The translations under genes were made by a program, and so were the position numbers. Shown in pieces: positions 36,635-46,197 of a stretch of DNA of 51,249 bases. The stretch lies in NCBI GenBank assembly GCA_017516285.1, contig JAFXDD010000038.1, forward strand, positions 1 to 51,249. The letters run 5' to 3'. Source of the DNA: Lachnospiraceae bacterium (GTDB taxonomy: Bacteria > Bacillota_A > Clostridia > Lachnospirales > Lachnospiraceae). The notes beneath the pieces are model-generated. The model saw nothing but the letters and a program-made list of their open reading frames with translations, made no database searches and was not told the origin of the DNA. The first letter of the stretch is position 1, and every line of letters begins with the position of its first letter.

Positions 36635-39600
36635 TTACCAAATAAGTTCACTTTTTCCTGCATATGCCAAACGGAGCTTTGTTATATCCGCATTGGTGAT
36701 GGAATTACTTCCGTTCACATCCGCAAGTATTTCCTGTACCGCATCCAATTCCGTTTTCTGGGCATATGCCAGACGAAGCTTTGTTATATCTGCGTTGGAT
36801 ATCTTACCATCCCCATTCACGTCACCGGCTACCGCCACAGTAATCTGTGTATCTGCAGTCACGTTCTCTGCGGTAAAGCGGTAGCTGTTTTCCGCATCAT
36901 CGTCAGCCTTAGTCGCTGCAAGGCGTTCATAGGTCACACCACCGTCATAGCTTACCAGTACTACACTTGCTTTTTCAGAAGTAACGGTAAAGGTGTTGGT
37001 TCCTTCTGTCCAGCCGTCTGCAGGGGCAGTAATCAACGCAACGTTCTCTCCAATACCTGTGTTATTATTTATTTGTATTTCTATCTCGCTACCTACAGTC
37101 TTTTTCTCTAACGCATTAAAAGCAATTTGTAGTTCATATACTAACTCGTTAACAATCATCTGATCATAACTCGTTAGTTCCTTCGTTATTACTTCTGCGA
37201 TATCTACTACCTGCTGATATGCTGCCCAGGACTCTTCCGTATAATCGCCTTCTGTCAGTGTCTCTTCCTTCGCAAGTTCCGTTTCCAAAGCAGTGTAATC
37301 TGCCTTTTCTGCTTCGGTCAAATCTGCCAGCTTTAAGTGTGCTACACCATTTGTTGCCAATTTCTGAATAACTACACCAAAGCCATTATCTCCGATAACC
37401 GGATTCTCAGTATCCAGATAATCAATGATTACATTACCATCTACCTTAAATAAGATACGTACAGAACCATCCGCATTCTGCAAAGCGCCTAACTGAATGC
37501 TATAAGTTTGACCACTTGCAAACATCTTATCCTCACCGGTGTTTGTAATCTTAAGAAGATCAGCACCGGTAACCTTTTTTCCATCAATATACTTCTGCAA
37601 CTGAATTTCGTCACCGCTGAAGCATACAAAATAACCAGTTGAATTCGTAATAAACTTACCTCTATCACTCTGACCTATAGCAAAGCCATGCCAGTTGTTC
37701 TGCTGATCCAATGCAAAGTCAAAGCAAAGAATTTCTCTGCTGCCAATCAACTTGTCGTATACCACCTCTGTACGACTGCCTGTTTGGAAGGAAAGCTGAA
37801 GCTCATCTCCGGAAACCGCTGCCTGACCGCGTGCTGCACTCGGGTCAGACCACTCAGATGCATTCAGTTCTTCAAAGGTCACATACGTAACTGCTTTGCT
37901 TGCCCTTGCAGTTAAAATTGCACTTTCCAGCGCGGACACTGCTACATTCACGCCTGTCTGTTCTTGTCTTACTCCGGCATCCACTACTGCCTGAGCAATG
38001 GCAATCGCTGTCTGAAGACTTTCTTTGCTGCCGTCATAGTAAAGGCCGCCTTCAGAAATTTCTGTCATCTGAGCCATCACTGTATTGGCCTCCTGGATTA
38101 CCTCCGTAAGCTCGGTTAAATCTGCTGAATTGTATTGGTAATAAATGTCCTCTGTCATCGTCTTGAAGGAACTTACTGTACTGCTTACCGGAGTTGCAAC
38201 CCTGGACTCAGCCGTAGTATTCGCAGTTACCTTCCAGTAACAGGTCTGACCAAAGCCAAAGTACTCATCATGATCCATGTAAAGACAGGTATCTTCTACC
38301 GTAAATTCTTTTACGTTTTCTGTAAGTGCTTCATTGGATGCTATCGTCACCCGGTAGGTATCTGCGCCTCCTGCAAGGGTCCACTTTAACAATACGTTAA
38401 ACGGATCCACTTCTTCAAATGCTGCTGCCGGAGCATATAAGCTAAATGCCTCAATTCCCTTCTTTTCGCAAAGTACGCCGACTCTGGACATATTTAACGG
38501 AGCATATGTAAATGATGTTTCTACGCCGCTCTTTAATGCATAATCGTGATTTGCAGCATCCGCGAACGGATCTTCCGTAAATACGTCGTTATCGATTACC
38601 ACATGTTCTCTTCCGGCAAAATCCACTCCACCAAAGCCTACAAGGATATTATTCTTTGCATAATTGCCTTCTGCCATATACAAACCTACACCGGTATCTG
38701 TGCTTCCACCGGCTGCTGCAATGGCTGCTGCTATCTTTTCATAAAGATCTGCATATCCCGGATATCTTTGCTTAAATACTAACTTGTCTGCCTCACTGTA
38801 AGAAGCCCACAATTCGTACATTTGCTTTGGTGTAGAAGATCTTTCCCAACGTTCTGCAATCGTCTTATCCGCCATCTTTTCATTACCGAAAATACCGGCT
38901 TCATTTCTGCCCTCTCTAAAACTCATTACCACATTGTCCACAACTACATTGTCGCTGCCAAAATGAAGATAGACTCCATTCTGTACATTTGTCATAACAT
39001 TACCGTAAACAAAATTGCCCCTTGCTCCTTCATCCAGATAAATGCTGTGCGGATTACCCTGCTTACTGAAACGTGCTGTGTCATGTATATAATTGTAACG
39101 GATATGATTTCCGGTCTGGCCACCTGCAGGCGACGCATAAATAGAACCGTAGTCGTAGGTACCATCCGGTCCGCCCACAATTTCATTATATTCTACGATA
39201 CATTCCGCTGCTGCATAAAGATAAATACTCACCGCATAGGTGCCCTGAATCAAGTTATGAGATACTACATTCTGTACACCTTCAACATAAATCGGCGTGT
39301 TGGAGATTCCAACCATACCGGTACTATAAATATAGCAATTTTGTACAAAATTGTGTTCCGGTTCATCATATTTGTGCGTACTGCATGGCCAACCAACTTG
39401 CACCGGTCTTTCACTTATTTCATAAATTTCAGAATAAATAATACCGCTATTTTTACCATATACTTTGGCACCGGTATGCACCTTACGAATTACGCAATTC
39501 TGGACCAAAATATTTTGACTGCCGCTGCTGATATTAATACCTGTTCCGCCGCTATTTTCAATTGTAATTCCATTCAGTACAATATTGGAAGCTCCGCTTA

Positions 39601-42040
39601 TGCTAAACAAATCGCTGGCATTCGCAGTAAAAGAGACGGTCGCAGTACTCATATCCCCTATCGGATAAATATATAATTTGCCTGTAGCATGATCCAGGTA
39701 GAATTCACCCGGTACGTTCAATTCCTCTAATACATTATAGTAGTAATAGGTGTGACTCTTAGCGCTGACTGCACCTTCTACTACACCACCCTCCAGTTTA
39801 ATAGATGATGTCGCTGTACGAATTTCCGCTACACGGCTATGTCTCTTTGCCCATTCTACTGCAAGATTTCCGTAAAGCCAGATATTACCGTCATTTTCCC
39901 ACATAGTAGGACGTAAATCCTGCATTACAAATTCTGTACCGGTAGAGTCAGAATTGTATCCATTATTAAAGTTACCGGAGCCTGACGTAACCGGTCCTAC
40001 ATCCAATACTTCTCCCAATGGCAGATTGGTTGCATCCGGATACCTTGCTAATGTCAGCTTTTCGCCGTTCATTTCTACAGAATAGTTTGGTCCGCCGTAC
40101 CTTCCGGAAACAATACTGCCAAATTCAGAAATTCCTAATTCCTTCAGATCCACCACCATGATCTGATCTCTTATGGATTCCTGTAACCTGTTCAATACCG
40201 TTTCATCCGTTACCTTGGTAAAGCTTGTACCTGCTATGTCCGTTCCTCCGGTCACAACTACTTCGTCATCCCCATAGGCACTGATAATTACCGGAATACC
40301 ATTTGTTCCGGAATGTTTCTCGTTTAATACAATAGAATCCGATGCTACATAGATACCCTCATGTAAATAAATAACAATACCCTTTACATCTAAATTCTCC
40401 AAAGCTTCTACATAGCTGAGTGCTTTGGTAATGGTTTTAAATGGTGAAGCCATACTTCCGTTATTATCATCATTTCCCTGTGGAGAAACATGCAACTCCA
40501 CTTCTCCTTGAACCGTTACCGGCTCAATTACCTTTACTTCTGTAGCTGCTTCGCCCAAATCGGCTACTTTTTGTTGATATACTTCATAAGCATCTGCATC
40601 CGCATCAATTGGAGTAAAGTTACCATTCGGAAGCCCCAAATCCAGATTTAATGCTGTGCCTGGAGTACCGGATTCTCCGATAGATATGGATGCTTTTTCC
40701 ATAGTCCAATAAGTACCGTTTGCATCACCGGTACATGCCAGCTGATAATCCATAGGGTCCATTAAGTTAAAAATGTCCGCTGCTGTGCTGCTTGGCGCCT
40801 GAATTAAAGGATTTGTGGTCTGCCACTCAGCGCCTGACTTAAAAGCAACTACTTCTATCTTTTCTGTCGGTGCAAATTCAAACTTTAACAAACTATTGTC
40901 TGTCATCTTAACCCCGGTCATACCATCCCATGCCGCTGCTATCTGTACGGTACTGTTGGTCAATCCCAGATAATCGAAACCGGATATGATTCCCGGTATT
41001 GCCGTGGATAAGTCATATCCAACCAGATTCAATGTTGCCGGTCCGTTCAGTTTTGCAACATAATTTTTATCTGTATTCGCAGGTTCTACTGCAGACACGG
41101 TACCAACCGTTGCATCTTTCTTTATGGTAATGGTGACACCATCGCCGCCAACATTTGCCTGGTTGCAAACTCCATAACATTTATTTACGTTTCCTCCATT
41201 GATGGTAATCTCTACCTTGGACTGCACGCTTGAGTTAATGTTTGAAGTTCCGTAAAGGGTATCGATAACACCACCATTCACGGTAACAGACATGTTGGAA
41301 TAAGTAGAAGTCCATGAACAGGTTCCCGCATAGAACTTTTGAAGCTTGCCGCTGTTCATAACAAACGCACTGGCTTTATTATTATCATTATTGTAACTTA
41401 AACCTGTCTTGGCACGCTTAAATCCTAAATATACTGTTTGGGCAGGATAATAGCTTAAATTGGAATCTCCTGTAATCCCGTCTCCTAATGTCAGGTTGTA
41501 AAAGCCTGCATACAGCTCCTTTGCATAAGACGATATGTTAATATTTTCAAAGGTCGTGGCTCCCTGCAGCATATATTGCTTATCCTTACCGCTGCCGAAG
41601 CTTAAAGATGCTGCCTGTGTATAATCTTCTGCACCTATCTTAGAGGTGAGCACAACTTCTCCGCTGTGAGCAGGGAACATTAAAGTATTCTTGTACTTAT
41701 CAGCGTTTTCAATTGTAAGATAACTGATTAAACCACTATCGGATGCGTCTACATTTCCGCAAATCACGATATAGGTTTTCTCATTACCTTCTCCAATCAA
41801 GGCATAGGCCTCCGCCAAAGTCTTAACTGCTGTGTCCTTAGTCAATCCGTCCGCTGTATCACTTCCCACACCGTCAACATAAATTTTGTTTACCGTTGTG
41901 GTTGTTACCTCCCCGGAGCCACTTCCCTCCGTCTCTTGCGCCGAAACTGTCAGCTTCATAGCCGGCAGATACGGCAGGATACTTCCTGCTATCAGGCAAA
42001 TAACCAACAGCAGATGTAACCATTTTCTTTGTTTTTTCAT
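36635..42040 (-). CDS. secreted multidomain beta-helix protein with C-terminal dockerin
   Basis: This 1801-residue extracellular enzyme candidate has a signal peptide (about 1-35), a first repeat-rich beta-helix region (about 45-430), and a second right-handed beta-helix (about 510-1180). The second opens with a VSPQGNDDNNGS segment and includes LARYPD, resembling GH141-type glycosidases. A fibronectin-type domain, two FIVAR-like helical segments around a ConA-like lectin domain, and a type I dockerin (about 1740-1801) follow. Both dockerin calcium loops begin DVNG and carry the pair NA at positions 10-11, followed by ITKLRLAYA. The likely target is pectin or rhamnogalacturonan, with the dockerin fixing it to a cohesin partner. 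The GH family assignment is inference. Confidence 0.82.
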   Translation of the reverse strand: MKKQRKWLHLLLVICLIAGSILPYLPAMKLTVSAQETEGSGSGEVTTTTVNKIYVDGVGSDTADGLTKDTAVKTLAEAYALIGEGNEKTYIVICGNVDASDSGLISYLTIENADKYKNTLMFPAHSGEVVLTSKIGAEDYTQAASLSFGSGKDKQYMLQGATTFENINISSYAKELYAGFYNLTLGDGITGDSNLSYYPAQTVYLGFKRAKTGLSYNNDNNKASAFVMNSGKLQKFYAGTCSWTSTYSNMSVTVNGGVIDTLYGTSNINSSVQSKVEITINGGNVNKCYGVCNQANVGGDGVTITIKKDATVGTVSAVEPANTDKNYVAKLNGPATLNLVGYDLSTAIPGIISGFDYLGLTNSTVQIAAAWDGMTGVKMTDNSLLKFEFAPTEKIEVVAFKSGAEWQTTNPLIQAPSSTAADIFNLMDPMDYQLACTGDANGTYWTMEKASISIGESGTPGTALNLDLGLPNGNFTPIDADADAYEVYQQKVADLGEAATEVKVIEPVTVQGEVELHVSPQGNDDNNGSMASPFKTITKALSYVEALENLDVKGIVIYLHEGIYVASDSIVLNEKHSGTNGIPVIISAYGDDEVVVTGGTDIAGTSFTKVTDETVLNRLQESIRDQIMVVDLKELGISEFGSIVSGRYGGPNYSVEMNGEKLTLARYPDATNLPLGEVLDVGPVTSGSGNFNNGYNSDSTGTEFVMQDLRPTMWENDGNIWLYGNLAVEWAKRHSRVAEIRTATSSIKLEGGVVEGAVSAKSHTYYYYNVLEELNVPGEFYLDHATGKLYIYPIGDMSTATVSFTANASDLFSISGASNIVLNGITIENSGGTGINISSGSQNILVQNCVIRKVHTGAKVYGKNSGIIYSEIYEISERPVQVGWPCSTHKYDEPEHNFVQNCYIYSTGMVGISNTPIYVEGVQNVVSHNLIQGTYAVSIYLYAAAECIVEYNEIVGGPDGTYDYGSIYASPAGGQTGNHIRYNYIHDTARFSKQGNPHSIYLDEGARGNFVYGNVMTNVQNGVYLHFGSDNVVVDNVVMSFREGRNEAGIFGNEKMADKTIAERWERSSTPKQMYELWASYSEADKLVFKQRYPGYADLYEKIAAAIAAAGGSTDTGVGLYMAEGNYAKNNILVGFGGVDFAGREHVVIDNDVFTEDPFADAANHDYALKSGVETSFTYAPLNMSRVGVLCEKKGIEAFSLYAPAAAFEEVDPFNVLLKWTLAGGADTYRVTIASNEALTENVKEFTVEDTCLYMDHDEYFGFGQTCYWKVTANTTAESRVATPVSSTVSSFKTMTEDIYYQYNSADLTELTEVIQEANTVMAQMTEISEGGLYYDGSKESLQTAIAIAQAVVDAGVRQEQTGVNVAVSALESAILTARASKAVTYVTFEELNASEWSDPSAARGQAAVSGDELQLSFQTGSRTEVVYDKLIGSREILCFDFALDQQNNWHGFAIGQSDRGKFITNSTGYFVCFSGDEIQLQKYIDGKKVTGADLLKITNTGEDKMFASGQTYSIQLGALQNADGSVRILFKVDGNVIIDYLDTENPVIGDNGFGVVIQKLATNGVAHLKLADLTEAEKADYTALETELAKEETLTEGDYTEESWAAYQQVVDIAEVITKELTSYDQMIVNELVYELQIAFNALEKKTVGSEIEIQINNNTGIGENVALITAPADGWTEGTNTFTVTSEKASVVLVSYDGGVTYERLAATKADDDAENSYRFTAENVTADTQITVAVAGDVNGDGKISNADITKLRLAYAQKTELDAVQEILADVNGSNSITNADITKLRLAYAGKSELIW

Positions 42041-42060
42041 GTTTTAAACCTCCTTATCTT

Positions 42061-42079
42061 TAATGCAATTCTAGCATTA
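42061..42079 (-). promoter_or_regulatory. intercistronic hairpin between GH28 and dockerin giant
   Basis: TAATGC (42061-42066) and GCATTA (42074-42079) form a 6-bp stem with a 7-nt loop at the GH28 stop codon, just before the AAGGAGG site of the dockerin gene. It is one of a series of small hairpins at successive junctions of this operon. Confidence 0.45.
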
Positions 42080-43594
42080 TAAACAACTTATTCTTTCAAA
42101 TGTAATGTTCTCACATAAACGTAAGGATAATGTTTGCTCTTTGGGTAATTTATCCGAACCAATTTTTATATCACGGAATGTAATATCCTTAATTTCATGA
42201 CCCGGTTCATCAAATCCGCAAAGCTCAATTGCCGAACACTCACACCATTCTCTTTGTTTGCTAAAATATGCTCCACTGAGAGATAATCTTTCAAAGATAC
42301 ATTTTTCAAAAATCGGAGCAACACCGGCAGAAATTCCGTCATCATTGTATCCTACAGAATGGAACATGACTCTTGGAAGTTTACAATCCTTTACATTAAC
42401 ATTCCTCACGTAACCGCCACGCTTCTTTGTAGCTTTTATTTCAAGACCAAACCAAGAGTTCTCAAAGTCACAATCCCATATTTTAACATCATTGATACCA
42501 CCAGACATTTCACTACCCACAGTAACTCCATGTCCAAACTTACTAACACAGTCAAAGACTCTAATATGTTCACAAGGACGATTGATAATGTTACCTTCCG
42601 GATTTTTTCCGGATTTTATGGCAATAGAATCATCCCCGGTATAGAATGTTGTGGCAAAAATCGTACAGTTTGTAGAAGAGTCTGGATCCCATCCATCTCC
42701 ATTCCAAACTTCTTCGGAAGTAAACACACAATTATGAGTCACGATATTATCTGAATAAATCATATGTACATTCCAACTTGCACCATTTGAAAACGTTAAT
42801 CCGGATAAAATTACATTCTGGCAATTACTCATATTAACAAGTCGCGGTCTTACTCTGCCCGGAATGGTACGTGAATTTTGATACTCTTTAATTTTATCTC
42901 CTAACTCTTCTAAATAGTCTTTCAAACGTTCACGTTCCGACTCTATCACTGCAAGTGCCAATTCCTTTCCACCACTGGCAATAGTTCCTTTTCCATGAAT
43001 AAAAATGTTCTTACAGTTATATCCACCAGCATGGTCTAAATCCCCCATGTTCAATACACTACTATAGCAGGATAATTCTGTACCTTCAAAACGACTGGGT
43101 ATCCTTGGCAAATAATCTTCTACACAAGACGTTCCCTGTAATACAGCACCTTCTTCTAAATAAATTTCCATGTCACTATGCAACTTTAATGCACCGGTCT
43201 TAAAAATACCTGCCGGAATATACAACACATCTTCAATGGTACAATCATCTATTGCCTGCTGTAAAACCTTTGTATTCAAAGTCACACCATTACCAACTGC
43301 ATTGTAAGGAGCTTTAGTAATATCTTTTCTATTCTTCTTTTGAGCTGTACCTATAACACCATACTCAAGACTTGATATGTATTCTCCTGCCTCCACTATA
43401 TCCACTTTTACACAATACTCATGACTATCATTCAAATTATCAATAGTACAGTGTGTTTTATTTGTTTCCAATACAAGCTCACCATCTATATATACCTTAT
43501 AGATGATATTTTTTGATGCATTATCTGGCTTGTCCCAATATAGGGTAATCGACTTATCCGTTACAAAATATTTATAATAATTAATATTATACAT
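42077..43594 (-). CDS. glycoside hydrolase family 28 polygalacturonase with N-terminal FN3-like domain
   Basis: This 505-residue enzyme has a fibronectin-like beta domain (about 1-90) followed by the GH28 beta-helix. All GH28 signatures are here: NGDGWDPDSS, TGDDSIAIKSG, GHGVTVGSEMSGG and EIKATKKRGG. It cuts homogalacturonan or oligogalacturonides, possibly as an exo-enzyme. No signal peptide is apparent, in contrast to the dockerin giant behind it, so it may act inside on imported fragments. It follows the serine hydrolase gene by 22 nt. Confidence 0.92.
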   Translation of the reverse strand: MYNINYYKYFVTDKSITLYWDKPDNASKNIIYKVYIDGELVLETNKTHCTIDNLNDSHEYCVKVDIVEAGEYISSLEYGVIGTAQKKNRKDITKAPYNAVGNGVTLNTKVLQQAIDDCTIEDVLYIPAGIFKTGALKLHSDMEIYLEEGAVLQGTSCVEDYLPRIPSRFEGTELSCYSSVLNMGDLDHAGGYNCKNIFIHGKGTIASGGKELALAVIESERERLKDYLEELGDKIKEYQNSRTIPGRVRPRLVNMSNCQNVILSGLTFSNGASWNVHMIYSDNIVTHNCVFTSEEVWNGDGWDPDSSTNCTIFATTFYTGDDSIAIKSGKNPEGNIINRPCEHIRVFDCVSKFGHGVTVGSEMSGGINDVKIWDCDFENSWFGLEIKATKKRGGYVRNVNVKDCKLPRVMFHSVGYNDDGISAGVAPIFEKCIFERLSLSGAYFSKQREWCECSAIELCGFDEPGHEIKDITFRDIKIGSDKLPKEQTLSLRLCENITFERISCL

Positions 43595-43616
43595 ACTATT
43601 AACCTCTTCTTCTTCC

Positions 43617-44792
43617 CTATAAACAGGAATACACTACATTTCTCAATCGTGGCTGATAAATCTCTTCTCTCGGGTTCAAGGTATGCTGCACATAAAATAC
43701 TGCCAGATTTGCCTTTGTATCTATGATGGCTGACGCACCTGCTGCGCCACCCCAACCAAACTCACCCGCATTACTTATTAAACCGCTTTCTGCCGGAGAT
43801 ATATGAGTACGTACACCTAAGCCATAACCGCAACCGGCTAATTGCTTCCAGTTAAAATCCTTTTGCAACTCAGGCGTCAAACGATTTGTTTTCAACAATT
43901 CCACGGAATGCTTAGACAATATCCTCTCTCCTGTAAGACCGGCTCCATAATTTGCCAGAGCAACAAGAAGTTTATTATAATCGGACAAAGAAGTAATAAT
44001 TCCAGCCCCACCGCTGTCATATTCTTCGCCCAGAATATATTTATTTGCTTTGCTAATTTTCTCAAATACTCCCAACTTTTCCCTTCCACTCTTCTGAGCT
44101 TCTACGATATCCTGCACCTTACCTGAGTCTGGAACAAAGGTATATTGACTGGCCATTCTTTCCAATATTTTTTCCGTCTGGTGGTATGCACTTTCTATCA
44201 TATTTAAAGGTTCAAAGATATTGTCTTTTACGTAATCTCTAAATTTCTGTCCTGAAATCACACTTATCAAGGCCGCCAGCACATCATGACAAATACTGTA
44301 TTGCCAACGAGTACCCGGCTCAAAGCAAATCGGATCAGCAGCTATACATCTTATAGTTTCCACCGTATCCATTTTTCCCTTTGAAATCTCTCTTGCCTTT
44401 TTGAAACCTTCTGTATTAAAATTGTAAGTGAACCCTGCCGTCATTGAAAACAAATCCCCAATAGTAATTGAATTCTGTGCCTTTTTTAAATTTCCCTCCG
44501 GAGTTTTAACGTACATTTCTTTAAACTCCGGAATATACTCATACAACGGGTCACCTAAAAGAATTTTTCCTTGCTCCAACAGCTGAAGTCCCGCAGTCAC
44601 AGTTGTTATCTTAGAGCAAGAATAAATATAGAACAGTTCATCACCGGTCATAGGTGTCTGTGTCTCTAAATCTGAGTATCCGCTTGCATATCGGAAAACC
44701 TGCTTGCCATCGACAAAAACCTCTACTGCATTCCCCGGTGTATGCTCGGCAGCCATCCAATCCATAAAATTCTTTAAATTTGTAAAATTCAT
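43617..44792 (-). CDS. serine hydrolase, beta-lactamase/family VIII esterase type
   Basis: This 391-residue protein has the SxxK nucleophile motif S58-C-S-K61 and a second-site Tyr in WQYSICHDVL, as in class C beta-lactamase-like esterases. It probably acts as a deacetylase or esterase on pectic sugars; a resistance role is unlikely given the polysaccharide context. The start at 44792 is chosen for GGAG 9 nt upstream; an ATG at 44822 has no site. No signal peptide is seen. It is the first gene of unit A. Confidence 0.87.
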   Translation of the reverse strand: MNFTNLKNFMDWMAAEHTPGNAVEVFVDGKQVFRYASGYSDLETQTPMTGDELFYIYSCSKITTVTAGLQLLEQGKILLGDPLYEYIPEFKEMYVKTPEGNLKKAQNSITIGDLFSMTAGFTYNFNTEGFKKAREISKGKMDTVETIRCIAADPICFEPGTRWQYSICHDVLAALISVISGQKFRDYVKDNIFEPLNMIESAYHQTEKILERMASQYTFVPDSGKVQDIVEAQKSGREKLGVFEKISKANKYILGEEYDSGGAGIITSLSDYNKLLVALANYGAGLTGERILSKHSVELLKTNRLTPELQKDFNWKQLAGCGYGLGVRTHISPAESGLISNAGEFGWGGAAGASAIIDTKANLAVFYVQHTLNPREEIYQPRLRNVVYSCL

Positions 44793-44826
44793 TTTAAACA
44801 CTCCGTTTCTTACAACAGCCATATCT

Positions 44827-44860
44827 CAAATAATCTCTCAAAATTCCGAGAGATTATTTG
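44827..44860 (-). promoter_or_regulatory. 13-bp hairpin in the leader of unit A
   Basis: Perfect arms CAAATAATCTCTC (44827-44839) and GAGAGATTATTTG (44848-44860) with an 8-nt loop lie in the leader between the module 3 promoter and the serine hydrolase start. There is no T run. It may be an mRNA-stabilising 5' hairpin or an operator. Confidence 0.55.
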
Positions 44861-44900
44861 ATTTTATTTGCATTTTTTGATATAAATCCTTCATGATTTT

Positions 44901-45001
44901 ACTTTAAAGGATAAACCGTATTATTTTCAACTACGAAAAAAGGACACCTGCCTTGGAAATTTCGCTTTTACGCATTTTCCTAAAGTAACTGTCCCTTTTT
45001 T
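44901..45001 (-). promoter_or_regulatory. hairpin-promoter module 3, start of unit A
   Basis: Ends AAAAAAGGACACC and TGTCCCTTTTTT (44936-45001, plus-strand reading) enclose 66 bp, with an inner stem around GGAAAT/ATTTTCC. Leftward, 5 nt later, comes the -35 TTGAAA (44925-44930), with a -10 near TAAAGT (44901-44906). It also lies 45 nt behind the Rpn gene stop and can terminate that gene. Confidence 0.65.
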
Positions 45002-45046
45002 ACATAGTCTAAATAAATTGTATTCCCCTAATACTTTTATTACCGC

Positions 45047-46030
45047 TTACATAATTTCTTCCGCCGCAAGAGCCCTAACTTCCTCCAAAGTCATCCCCGT
45101 CATTTTCGCTATAATCTCCATTGAAAAACTTCCCTCCTTAAGCATTCTGCAAGCCATCGCAGCGCGCTCACTCTGTATTCCCTGCTGCATTCCCTCATTT
45201 GTTGCATCTTCCATCATTTCCTTAAGTGCCTGGCACATATCTACTTTGTCCTCCCCATAATCTCTTTCAATTTCCACCCCGGTTACCGTACTGATAACTG
45301 TAGCAGCTTTTCTGTCCATGTTCCTGAAACGTTCATCTTTCTGTACCATCTCATTCAATTTAGCCTTGTCCTTTGAGTACTTGATAAAAAGCATCACCTC
45401 ACGCAGATTGCTCTGAAACTGGTCAATTTCTTCGTCCGTCATCCTTCCCGGAGCAATCAAGTTGAGCTTATAATCCGATACATAGGATAAAATCTCCGGG
45501 TTCTGTACGGACAGCATTTCATGAAGGCTCATAGGGCCATCCCACTCTCCGGCTCCGAAATATACTACCAAAGTAATTACCGGAATCAGACGATCCTCCC
45601 TGTAAAATCCGGACAGATATTCCCCGGCATCCGGTTTCTTTGCCATTTCCTTTGGTTCCTTTGCCTTTCTGGCCACTTTGTGAGAGCGTGCGGCCGCTTC
45701 CACCTGTGCTGCATATTGCAGCGCATCATAGACCATATTTTTCACCGGCATGGCATGATGCACCTCGCTTTGAGCCTCTACGCCTAAAAGAAGATATATC
45801 GCATTTTCATCCTCCATGGCTGTGACACTTTTTAAAATGTCTCGATATCTCTGTGTAGGAACTCCTGCTCCATCTGCACCATAAGGTATCCCTGTTAGCA
45901 CAGAATCCAGTCTCCTTAACTTCTCAGGCTTTATTACCTGCTTTCCCTTATAAATGTGCTTATTGAAGGCATCTGCAACGACAATGTTGTCCTGCGCGTA
46001 ATCTTTTGTAACGATGTCTTTTACACCCAT
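45047..46030 (-). CDS. Rpn-family recombination-promoting nuclease/putative transposase
   Basis: This 327-residue protein has the PD-(D/E)xK nuclease pattern of the Rpn family (YRDILK, then YLLLGVEAQSEV with ExQ). Families like this are common and mobile in Lachnospiraceae. The C-terminal third is helical and ends with EIIAKMTGMTLEEVRAL, a typical tail. No inverted repeats or target duplication are evident around it. GGAGG precedes ATG 46030. It borders the polysaccharide region. Confidence 0.88.
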   Translation of the reverse strand: MGVKDIVTKDYAQDNIVVADAFNKHIYKGKQVIKPEKLRRLDSVLTGIPYGADGAGVPTQRYRDILKSVTAMEDENAIYLLLGVEAQSEVHHAMPVKNMVYDALQYAAQVEAAARSHKVARKAKEPKEMAKKPDAGEYLSGFYREDRLIPVITLVVYFGAGEWDGPMSLHEMLSVQNPEILSYVSDYKLNLIAPGRMTDEEIDQFQSNLREVMLFIKYSKDKAKLNEMVQKDERFRNMDRKAATVISTVTGVEIERDYGEDKVDMCQALKEMMEDATNEGMQQGIQSERAAMACRMLKEGSFSMEIIAKMTGMTLEEVRALAAEEIM

Positions 46031-46197
46031 ATGTACAACCTCCTGTCATCCAAGTTGATTGGTGTACCTGATTATATTTTACCACTATCTTATCGCATAA
46101 TCAAGTATTTTTCAACTCGTATTTTATTTGCAACTCAATCCAAATCCATCCACACATAAACCCGGAGCAGTTACAATCATCTTTTTACATTTTTATA

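Noticed and set aside
38822..39676. 284-residue open frame on the plus strand
   Set aside because: It is antisense to the 1801-residue dockerin gene, has no ribosome site, and reads as Ile/Asn/His-rich shadow translation.
43617..44792. Beta-lactamase resistance gene
   Set aside because: The SxxK and Tyr motifs fit family VIII esterases equally well, there is no signal peptide, and it is the first gene of a polysaccharide operon.
45047..46030. Complete transposon around the Rpn gene
   Set aside because: No terminal inverted repeats or target duplication were found around the gene.
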